A DNA stretch of 64,000 nt from Saccharothrix sp. HUAS TT1. GTDB lineage: Bacteria > Actinomycetota > Actinomycetes > Mycobacteriales > Pseudonocardiaceae. The notes beneath the pieces were generated by a model, which saw only the letters and a program-made list of their open reading frames with translations, had not been told where the DNA came from and made no database searches. Positions 1-6,901 of this stretch are shown here, in pieces. The stretch's first letter is position 1. Each line of letters begins with the position of its first letter. The position numbers and the translations under genes were made by a program. The stretch covers positions 7,998,001 to 8,062,000 of the forward strand of contig NZ_CP160453.1 of NCBI RefSeq assembly GCF_040744945.1. The letters run 5' to 3'.

Positions 1-1241
1 GACAACACCTGCCGCAGGAACGCCCACGCGTACTCCACCGCACCTCGCACCGCGCGAAAACCGTTGCCCCGGCGCAGGAAGGGCAACCACGCGCCGATTG
101 CCGCCAGCCCGCTGCGCACGGTCGCCCCGTAAGCGCGGCGACGTAGCAGCAGGTTCGCCCGGTGCAGTTCGAACAGCACGGCGCCGCGGCGGTAACCCCC
201 GGCACGGGAACCGCTCACGGCGTTGTCCAGCAGGGCAAGGGCTTCGTCGTACCGACCTCGCCGAACCGCGAGGCGGGACGTGGCCGCGTCGAGGATCGCG
301 TGCGCGGCGGTGTTGTGGCGCAGGCGCGCGAACACCCGGCGGGCCTCGGTGAAGTGGTGTTCGCTCTCGTCCCAGGCGCCGCCCAGCAGGAGGATTTCGC
401 CGATCGCGATGTGCTGGAAGCCGCTCTTGCGCTCGTGCTCGGCGTGCGTCATGTACCGGTGGTCGAGCGCGCGGACCAGGCTCACCAGGGCCTCTTCCTC
501 CCGTCCCAGCATGTGCAGGACGCGACCGCTGTAGTGGTGCGCCCTGGCCAATGCCCGCATGGCCCGGTGGCTGTCCGACGGCACGTCGGCCGTGAGCGCC
601 GCCTGGTAGTGGGTCAACGCCGTGCGCAGGCCGCCCTGCGTGTAGTGGAGGTTCCCAAGGCACACGCGCACCTCGGGCAGCCGGTGTGCGCACGTCGGAT
701 CGGTCGAGCACACGGTCAGGCACCGGTCCAGCAACCGGGCTGCCGACTGGTACTCGGTCAGGTCGATCGCGAACTGGGCGGTGGCGAGGTCGACTTCCAC
801 GCGGTCCAGCGCCGTGCGGCACGCCCGGAGGGCCAGCGCCAGCTCCCGCCTGCGGGCTTCGTCGCCCTCCGTCACCCGGGCGTAGTAAGACGCCTTGGCC
901 AGGTGCACCGGCCAGCCCGCGAGCCCCGCCGCCGCGAACACCGAGGCCGCCGCCTGCACCACGTCCGGGAAGTCCGCCACCCCGGGCCGGTCGCCCTGCT
1001 CGATCGCGCTGACCGCCAGCTCCACGAACCGGTCCAGGAACCGCGACAGCACGACGCCGTCGACCGGGATCCGGTACCGGCTGACGTTGTCCAGGTCCTT
1101 GACCATCGTCCGCAGGACGTCCTCCGGCGAGTCGTCGTCCGCGCCGCGGGCGGACCGCTCGAACGACCGGTGCACCACGTCGTGCCACGTGGCGCGGTTG
1201 GCGCCACCGTAGCCGCGGAAGGTCCGCTCAGCCGAGGTCAT
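1..1241 (-). CDS. TPR-repeat protein, partial (runs off the left edge)
   Basis: An open frame runs on the minus strand from ATG at 1241 to base 1 without a stop, so at least 413 residues are visible and the C-terminus is missing. The ATG overlaps the stop of the upstream STAND gene by 14 nt, so the two are almost certainly translated together. The product is soluble, without signal peptide or membrane segment. Alpha-helical 34-residue-like units rich in A, L, Y and G recur through the visible part (for example around VCLGNLHYTQGGL and ARAHHYSGRVLHMLG), typical of tetratricopeptide repeats. TPR stretches usually form the sensor or partner-binding arm of STAND ATPases; here that arm seems to be a separate polypeptide. 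That role is inference; open frame, overlap and TPR character are visible. Confidence 0.7.
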   Translation of the reverse strand, partial: MTSAERTFRGYGGANRATWHDVVHRSFERSARGADDDSPEDVLRTMVKDLDNVSRYRIPVDGVVLSRFLDRFVELAVSAIEQGDRPGVADFPDVVQAAASVFAAAGLAGWPVHLAKASYYARVTEGDEARRRELALALRACRTALDRVEVDLATAQFAIDLTEYQSAARLLDRCLTVCSTDPTCAHRLPEVRVCLGNLHYTQGGLRTALTHYQAALTADVPSDSHRAMRALARAHHYSGRVLHMLGREEEALVSLVRALDHRYMTHAEHERKSGFQHIAIGEILLLGGAWDESEHHFTEARRVFARLRHNTAAHAILDAATSRLAVRRGRYDEALALLDNAVSGSRAGGYRRGAVLFELHRANLLLRRRAYGATVRSGLAAIGAWLPFLRRGNGFRAVRGAVEYAWAFLRQVL

Positions 1242-2892
1242 CGGCCTGCGGGCGGGTGTACTCGTAGAGCAGGCTGTGGATCGAGTACCGGGAGTTGAGC
1301 CGGGACGCCTGCACCAGGCCCAGGTCGAAAGCGGCCTGCAACGTGGTGTCGAACGCGTCCGACCCCAGCCCGGCGAGCTCCCGCAGCTCCTCGCGGCTGA
1401 TCTCGTCGCCGCGCCGCTTGACGCAGAACGCCGCGATCAGCGCCTGCGCGTTGTCCGGGCTCGCGACCAGCTCCAGCTCCGCGAGCGACCGGTCGAACAG
1501 GTAGTCCTTCACCTGCCGGCCGAGGCGACCGCGGGTGTGCGTCGCCGCGTCGGTCAGCTCCTCGGCGACCCGCCCCAGGGGCAGCCCGGTCGACAGGTAG
1601 CGGCCGACGACGAGCTTGAGCAAGTACGGGTTGCCCTCCGTGATCCCGACGACGGGGGACAGCAACTCTCGGGGCGCCGTCACCAACTGCTCGTCGTCGC
1701 GCCCGATGTGCCGCACGAGCGCCACGGCGTCATCCTCGGACAGCCCTCGGATCATGTGCTGCTGCACCAGCCCGAACGGCCCCTCGACCCGGCTGCGGCT
1801 GGCGACCACGAGCTTGTTCGGCCGGGCCAGGCCGAAGCCGTCGAGCCGGTCGACCAGAACGGTGGCCTGGCGCGGCGTCTCCACGTTGTCCACGACCGTG
1901 ACCACGCGGCCGTTCGCCGTCGCCAGGCTGTCGCGGAAACCCTCGCCCCACTGACGCGGATCGGGACCGAGCACGATGCCGAGCTGGTCGGCGAGGTCGA
2001 CCACGGTCTCCATCCACCAGCTCCGCGCGTCGGGCGAGAAGTCGGCTTCCGGCCCGTCGCCGCGCACGGTCGTCCACAGCACCCGGTCCACCAGCCCGTC
2101 GCGGTGCGCCCGGTCGACCGCCTCGAACGTGACCGTCGTCTTGCCGATCCCGCCCGTGCCGCGCACGGCGAGGATCCACGAGCCCGTCGGATTGGCCAGC
2201 GCCTCGCGCACCCGCGCGGTGGTCGTTTCGACGCCGAAGAGCCCGTCGCGTTCGTGGTTGACCGCCGCTCGGTCGCGCCAGCCGCCGTCCGGGGCGCTCA
2301 CCTCGGGTTGGCCGGGCACGTGGAGCCACCCCACGACCCGGCTCTCCTTCACCTGCGCCTCGACCCGTTGGTAGCTCTCGGGGTCGATGTCCGAGTGCCC
2401 CTGGCTCACCACGTCCTCGTGGAACCGCTCGGAGACGATCACAGCGACCGGCGCCGCCTGCGGGGCGGCGGCCAGGGCGCCACGCAGCGGGGTCGAGTCC
2501 AGCAGGCGCGCCAGCAGGACCATCGGCCTGCCCGTGTAGCCGAAGTCGTCCAGCACCACGTCGGCGTCGTGCACCGCCACCCGCACGCGCATCCGCTCCG
2601 ACTCCGGCGCACGCTCGTTGTGCGCGCGCAGGGCATCGACCAGCACACCCAGGACCGGGTGCAGCAACAACCGCTTGGGATACCGGGCGGGGACCGCCAC
2701 AACCAGCCCGTCACCACGATCGTGGTCGTGGCACGAGCCCCAGTCGATACCCGCCTGGGCGAACGCCCCGGCCAAGCACTCCCGGAGCGCCCGCCGCATC
2801 GCGACCGACGCCGCGTTGTGCCGATGAGGGTCAGCGGACCGCTCGATGTCCACCGCGAACAACGCGCGGTGCTCGGGTTCGAGCAAGACCAT
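1228..2892 (-). CDS. STAND NB-ARC ATPase with degenerate nucleotide-cyclase-like N-terminal domain
   Basis: A 554-residue soluble protein with two recognisable parts. Residues about 8-195 resemble a class III nucleotide cyclase fold: Asp15 in the first strand (LFAVDIE), an RGDGLVV motif at 59-65 where the second metal Asp normally sits, and YTGRPMVLLARL at 119-130 in place of the YTV-GDTVNLAARL region, with the transition-state Asn replaced. It may therefore be catalytically dead and act as a sensor. Residues about 220-520 are an NB-ARC/STAND ATPase with Walker A RGTGGIGKTT (Lys251), a Walker B-like VVTVVDNVE and a winged-helix-like C-terminal part. The TPR gene begins inside its stop region. 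Actinobacterial cyclase-STAND proteins are known in architecture but mostly uncharacterised; signalling or defence are both possible. Confidence 0.72.
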   Translation of the reverse strand: MVLLEPEHRALFAVDIERSADPHRHNAASVAMRRALRECLAGAFAQAGIDWGSCHDHDRGDGLVVAVPARYPKRLLLHPVLGVLVDALRAHNERAPESERMRVRVAVHDADVVLDDFGYTGRPMVLLARLLDSTPLRGALAAAPQAAPVAVIVSERFHEDVVSQGHSDIDPESYQRVEAQVKESRVVGWLHVPGQPEVSAPDGGWRDRAAVNHERDGLFGVETTTARVREALANPTGSWILAVRGTGGIGKTTVTFEAVDRAHRDGLVDRVLWTTVRGDGPEADFSPDARSWWMETVVDLADQLGIVLGPDPRQWGEGFRDSLATANGRVVTVVDNVETPRQATVLVDRLDGFGLARPNKLVVASRSRVEGPFGLVQQHMIRGLSEDDAVALVRHIGRDDEQLVTAPRELLSPVVGITEGNPYLLKLVVGRYLSTGLPLGRVAEELTDAATHTRGRLGRQVKDYLFDRSLAELELVASPDNAQALIAAFCVKRRGDEISREELRELAGLGSDAFDTTLQAAFDLGLVQASRLNSRYSIHSLLYEYTRPQADDLG

Positions 2893-3475
2893 GCCACCAG
2901 ACCATAGAGCCGGCCCCGGGCCGCGCCCAGCCAGTCAGGGCCCGAACCGACCCGCACACCGCGAATTCACCCGGTAGCGGTACGCCCTTGCGACGTCGGG
3001 CCAGCACACGAGCGAATCCGACCTCCGGCTGTGCCACGCCGTACGCAGCATGATCACCGCCGATAAGCGGTTCAGCGGACGTGGCTCCAGACCTTGGAGG
3101 GCTCCTCGCACGTGAACCCTTCCCATTCGACCGGTTCCCGGCCCGTGCCGACCTACAGCGTTAACTCCGCATGGTCCAACATCCTTGGCACGATCCCACC
3201 GGCACCCGGACTGGCCGTATCCATGATGCGCTCCAGCGCTCGAAGACTATGCCACTGCCCTCATCGAGGACGCGTTCCCTAGCGGCGGATGCGGCACCGG
3301 AACCTGTGCCGGTCTGCGGCACGAGGTCCCGGTGCCGCGCCGACCGACGAGACCGCACCGGCTCGGTCCGGGCACCCCCGCCGTGGGCTGGAGGCCCGCC
3401 GGGGCGCACACTCGCACCGCCCTGAAGCCCCTCGGGTCGACCGCGCGCATCAGGTGACGACGGCTCCGCGGGAGA
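2893..3475. other. intergenic region, no supported gene
   Basis: About 580 bases between the STAND gene and the end of the NlpC/P60 gene. Only short ORFs without ribosome binding sites or recognisable motifs occur on either strand. The composition is slightly less GC-rich than the flanks, so it could hold an eroded gene, but no family could be identified. The upstream signals of the STAND gene must lie at its left end. Confidence 0.4.
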
Positions 3476-4513
3476 TCACAGCCGCCTGGCCGACCGCCAC
3501 GAAGTCGAGTAGAAGCCGCCGTCGTCCAAGAGCGAGGTGCCGCCCACGTCGCCCAGCGTGGGCCCGTTGATGCGCTCCCTGCTGGAGATGAAGCGGTGGT
3601 GGCCGCCGTCGTCGAGGCCGAGGTAGATGCCGACGTGGTCCAGGGTGTCCGGGTCGTCCTCGACCTCGAAGAACACCAGGTCGCCCGGCTGGAGCCGGCT
3701 GTAGTCGGTGGCGCGGCGGCGTTCGTTGGCGACGAGCTGCACGCCGGGGCCGAACTCCGAGATGGCGTAGGCGCGCCGGGGCAGGCCCGGTCCCGGGGCG
3801 TTGACGCCCAGCAGCGGCATGCCGAGGCGGTAGCCGAACACCAGGCGCACGTAGCCCGAGCAGTCCACGGCGCCGTAGCGGCTGCGCTCGGGCTGCGCGC
3901 TGGTGCCGTTGACGAAGTCCCAGGGCAGACCCAGGTAGTCGTAGAAGTCCGACTGCTCCTGCCGGCCCGCGCCGGAGGACTTGACCGGGCCGAACGAGGC
4001 GTCCCCCCGGAAGCGCACACCGTTGGCGTCGGTCTCGTCCGGCATGTCGATCAGGTACTCGGTGGCGACGGCGAGCACGTCGGGACCGGTGTCACCGCGT
4101 GCTCGCGCGAACCAGTCGGTGAACCAGCCCTCGACCTCGGCGCCGACCCGCCACGGCTGCGGCAGCAACCGCACCCACGAGGAGGTGGTGACGGTCGCGG
4201 TGGTCGCCTTGGGCTCGCTGAAGGACCGGCGCGGGCCGACGAGCTGGGCCGTGCGCGCACCGTCGGTGAACACCGCGACGACCACTCCGCCCGCCTTGTC
4301 GCGCACGACGGTGCGGGCGGGCGCGTCGAGCCGTTCGTAGACCAGCTGATCGGCCTGCGGGCTCACCGATCCCGGCTCGACGGCCCGGTCGCCGCCCGAC
4401 CCGCCGGTGGGGACGTCCGGCCACCGGACGACCAGCGCGACCGCGAGAGCGGCGACCACCAGCGCCGCCACCCCCGCCCGCGGCAGCCACGTGAGTCGCC
4501 GTTCCGCCTTCAT
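3476..4513 (-). CDS. membrane-anchored NlpC/P60 cysteine peptidase, candidate gamma-PGA or peptidoglycan hydrolase
   Basis: A 345-residue protein starting at ATG 4513 (an in-frame extension to 4579 would overlap pgsC and is rejected). Residues 13-31 form one hydrophobic segment after a basic N-terminus: a signal anchor. The C-terminal half is an NlpC/P60 domain: catalytic Cys218 in VDCSGYVRLVFG, His293 in LDHVGIYLG and a third polar residue at HH305-306, with the typical LQPGDLVFFE strand between them. The gene lies 19 bp downstream of pgsC as the last gene of a receptor-pgsB-pgsC operon. In Bacillus, the PGA depolymerase PgdS is also an NlpC/P60 enzyme, so cleavage of gamma-glutamyl bonds in the polymer made by the neighbouring enzymes is a reasonable inference. 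Ordinary peptidoglycan hydrolysis remains possible. Confidence 0.8.
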   Translation of the reverse strand: MKAERRLTWLPRAGVAALVVAALAVALVVRWPDVPTGGSGGDRAVEPGSVSPQADQLVYERLDAPARTVVRDKAGGVVVAVFTDGARTAQLVGPRRSFSEPKATTATVTTSSWVRLLPQPWRVGAEVEGWFTDWFARARGDTGPDVLAVATEYLIDMPDETDANGVRFRGDASFGPVKSSGAGRQEQSDFYDYLGLPWDFVNGTSAQPERSRYGAVDCSGYVRLVFGYRLGMPLLGVNAPGPGLPRRAYAISEFGPGVQLVANERRRATDYSRLQPGDLVFFEVEDDPDTLDHVGIYLGLDDGGHHRFISSRERINGPTLGDVGGTSLLDDGGFYSTSWRSARRL

Positions 4514-4532
4514 CCCTCTCGCACCAACCGCT

Positions 4533-5018
4533 TCAGACCGTGGGCACCAGCCCGATGAGCACGCCGCTCGCCAGTACACCGTATCCGGCCGCGCTGACGG
4601 TACCCGTCGCTATCGCGGTGACCAGCGGTGGTTGGCGGACGAGCTGGTAGGCGATGAGACCGGGCACCACGAACCCCAGCGTCTGGTGCGCGAACAGCAG
4701 CGGGTAGTCGCTCTGGATCAGCATGAACAGCGTTGTCTGCAGCAGCACGCCGGTGAGCACGACGGCGGCGAAGAGCCGCTTGCCGTAGAGGATGACCACG
4801 CGCTGCAACAACTTCACCGCGCCGAACGTGACACCGCTCATGACCACCACGAGCAGCGCGCGCCGGTAGTCCTCCACGAGGGTCAGGGCCAGCCAGCCCG
4901 GCGTGATCATGCCGCCGGGCGAGAGGTTGGTGGTGAGGTAGCACGCCAGGGAGAACACGAGGCCGATGGCCAGGCCGAGGGTGGCGACCTCCGGCAGGAG
5001 GAGGGATCCGTTGGTCAC
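4533..5018 (-). CDS. pgsC: poly-gamma-glutamate synthase membrane subunit PgsC/CapC
   Basis: 161 residues, almost entirely hydrophobic, with about five predicted membrane segments, the normal size and layout of PgsC/CapC. It begins at a GTG at 5018 that overlaps the pgsB stop in a GTGA arrangement, so it is translated by coupling to pgsB. Recognisable features are the N-terminal LPEVATLGLAIGLVFSL segment, the SPGGMITPGWLAL stretch and the C-terminal GVLASGVLIGL segment. In Bacillus, PgsC forms the membrane-embedded part of the synthase with PgsB and is needed for polymer elongation and export. Neighbour identity (PgsB core on one side) makes the assignment secure at family level. Which amino acid is polymerised cannot be told from the sequence. 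Confidence 0.88.
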   Translation of the reverse strand: MTNGSLLLPEVATLGLAIGLVFSLACYLTTNLSPGGMITPGWLALTLVEDYRRALLVVVMSGVTFGAVKLLQRVVILYGKRLFAAVVLTGVLLQTTLFMLIQSDYPLLFAHQTLGFVVPGLIAYQLVRQPPLVTAIATGTVSAAGYGVLASGVLIGLVPTV

Positions 5019-6901
5019 GACTGCTTCCGGGGTCTGGGAGTGGTGCGGTGGTCGGGGTGCGGTGACGCGTCGCGGTCGGGGGTCTCGTGTCCCGGGCTGT
5101 CGAAGAGGTCCCCCCGCGCCGCGCCGTCGGCCTGCGCCCGGTGCGCCGGGCGGGGCGTCACGCCGCCGGGGTGTTCGGCCCGGAGCCCGGTCCCGGGGTC
5201 GTAGCGCTGCCGGACCGGGTCCGGGTGGGCGCGGTCGGGCGCCGGACGTCGCGGGTCCTGCGCCCGGTGGGGGTCCCCGACGGGCAGCCGACCTCGGGAG
5301 GGCGGAGCCACCGGGTTGACGAACCGCGTCTCCGCCGACGCGTCGCGGGACGTCTCCGCCGACGCGTCGCGGGACGTCTCCGCCGACCGCCAGGACCCGG
5401 CAGGGTGCCGCCGGTGCTCGTGCGGGCGGGGGTGGACCGGCAACCGCTCACCCGGTGCGCGCGGTGGCTCGTGGCGGGCGTCCGGCAGCGGCGAGGGGAA
5501 CCGGCCGTCGTCCGTCCCGCGCGGCGGGAGGGGACGCGGCCGCCCCCCGGCGTCCGGTCCTGGTGCGGCGCCCCGGGGTGGGGTGGGTCGCGGGGTGCGG
5601 CCGGAGGGGACGTCCCCGGCGGGTGCGGGCCGGGCCGGGCGCGCGGGCGGCTCGACGCGCGCACCCGGTTCGATCCGCGCGGCCTTCCCCACCCGCGCGT
5701 CCGCGGGGGCGGCCTGCTCCGCCGGCGGCGGTTCCTCCAGGTGCTCGACGGCTTCCAGGAACATCTCGCCCTGGCCGTGGATGTTGCCGATGGCCACGAG
5801 CGACGCGGTCGACTCGACCCCGGCCAGGACGGCGTCGAGGATTTCCCGACCGCTGCGCGCGGCGCCGAGGTCGGTCACCCGGTCGCGCCACCGCTCGTCC
5901 ACCGCGGACAGGGCGCTGCGGGTCGGTTCCCCGATGAGCACCACCCGGTCGGGGTCGATCCGCGCCACCAGGGCGCCCATCTGCTGGTTGCGCTCCACGC
6001 GGTCCGGTCGGCAGTTGATGACCACGTGCAGGGGGCGGCCGATGGACCCCTGCTCCAGCAGCCGTTCGATGTTCATCAGGGTGGACTCGGGGTCGTTGGC
6101 CGCGAAGACGTTGGCCAGCTTGATCCGCTTGTCGCCCGCGATCCGGGTGTGCACCGACAGCACGCCCGGGTCCGGCGGCGCGGACCACATGCCCGCCAGC
6201 GCCGAACGCCGGTTCACGCCCAGCAGGTCGGCCACCTTGAGCGCGATGGCGACGTTCTCCTTGAACGTGATCCAGGTGAAGCCCGCCATGTCGTCGTCGG
6301 TGACCGACTCGGGGTCGACCGCGATCAGCTCGCAGTCCCGCTTGGCCGCCTCCGCCTCCAGGATGTGCAGCCGGTCCACCTCGGCCGTCACGCACACCCC
6401 GCCCACCGGCATGGACCGGCTCAACGACCGGGCCACGTCGTCGAGGGTGGGGCCCATCTCGGCGAGGTGGTCCTCGCGGACGTTGCACAGCACGCCGATG
6501 GTGGAGCGGATCAGCTTGCTCTGGTTGATCTCCTGCAGGTCGGGCATGACCGCCATGCACTCGATCACCAGCGCGTCGGACCGGTAAGCGGCGGCACGGC
6601 GCACGATGCCGATCTGCTCGACGACGTTCGCGATGCCCCACTTGCGGTAGACCGGTTCCTCGCTGCCGTCGGGGTGGATGAACCGGGCGGCCGTGCCGGT
6701 GGTCTTGGCCGTGGTGACCAGTCCCCCGCCGCGCAGGGCCCCCGCGCACAGCCGGGTGATGGAGCTCTTGCCGCGGATGCCGTTGACCAGGACCCGGTGC
6801 TCGATGCTGCCGAGCTGGCCGAGGTGCCTGCGCTGCTCGACCACGCCCGCGGCGAACGTGCCGGCCGTGAGCAGGACGAAGACGACGTAGAGGTAGGTCA
6901 C
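5015..6901 (-). CDS. pgsB: poly-gamma-glutamate synthase PgsB/CapB with long Pro/Arg-rich C-terminal tail
   Basis: 628 residues from GTG 6901, which overlaps the stop of the upstream receptor gene (GTGA). Residues 1-20 are a membrane segment. Residues 41-49 read GIRGKSSIT, the nucleotide-binding loop of the Mur-ligase-like amide ligase family to which PgsB/CapB belongs. The conserved core (about 388 residues, ending near the IGNIHGQGEMFLE motif) matches the usual 390-400 residues of PgsB. A tail of about 240 residues rich in Pro, Arg, Gly and Asp follows, predicted disordered and including an eight-residue tandem repeat (SAETSRDA) encoded by a 24-bp DNA repeat. PgsB ligates glutamate through the gamma-carboxyl using ATP at the inner membrane face. 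The tail is absent from Bacillus PgsB and its role is unknown. Confidence 0.88.
   Translation of the reverse strand: MTYLYVVFVLLTAGTFAAGVVEQRRHLGQLGSIEHRVLVNGIRGKSSITRLCAGALRGGGLVTTAKTTGTAARFIHPDGSEEPVYRKWGIANVVEQIGIVRRAAAYRSDALVIECMAVMPDLQEINQSKLIRSTIGVLCNVREDHLAEMGPTLDDVARSLSRSMPVGGVCVTAEVDRLHILEAEAAKRDCELIAVDPESVTDDDMAGFTWITFKENVAIALKVADLLGVNRRSALAGMWSAPPDPGVLSVHTRIAGDKRIKLANVFAANDPESTLMNIERLLEQGSIGRPLHVVINCRPDRVERNQQMGALVARIDPDRVVLIGEPTRSALSAVDERWRDRVTDLGAARSGREILDAVLAGVESTASLVAIGNIHGQGEMFLEAVEHLEEPPPAEQAAPADARVGKAARIEPGARVEPPARPARPAPAGDVPSGRTPRPTPPRGAAPGPDAGGRPRPLPPRGTDDGRFPSPLPDARHEPPRAPGERLPVHPRPHEHRRHPAGSWRSAETSRDASAETSRDASAETRFVNPVAPPSRGRLPVGDPHRAQDPRRPAPDRAHPDPVRQRYDPGTGLRAEHPGGVTPRPAHRAQADGAARGDLFDSPGHETPDRDASPHPDHRTTPRPRKQS
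5328..5387. repeat. 24-bp tandem repeat, 2.5 copies, inside the pgsB tail
   Basis: A 24-base unit beginning GTCTCCGCCGACGCG occurs at 5328-5351 and 5352-5375, with half a further copy to 5387. The copies are identical, encode SAETSRDA in the minus-strand frame and keep the pgsB reading frame, so copy number could vary without breaking the gene. Confidence 0.9.

Noticed and set aside
162..2907. Long plus-strand ORFs opposite the STAND and TPR genes
   Set aside because: They are antisense shadows created by third-position GC bias: compositions rich in Arg, Pro, Gly, Val and His, no motifs, and no ribosome sites; the minus-strand frames carry Walker A and TPR patterns.
3094..3430. Possible small gene or integrase fragment upstream of the NlpC/P60 region
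   Set aside because: Several 60-90-codon frames exist on both strands, but none has a ribosome site or a recognisable motif.
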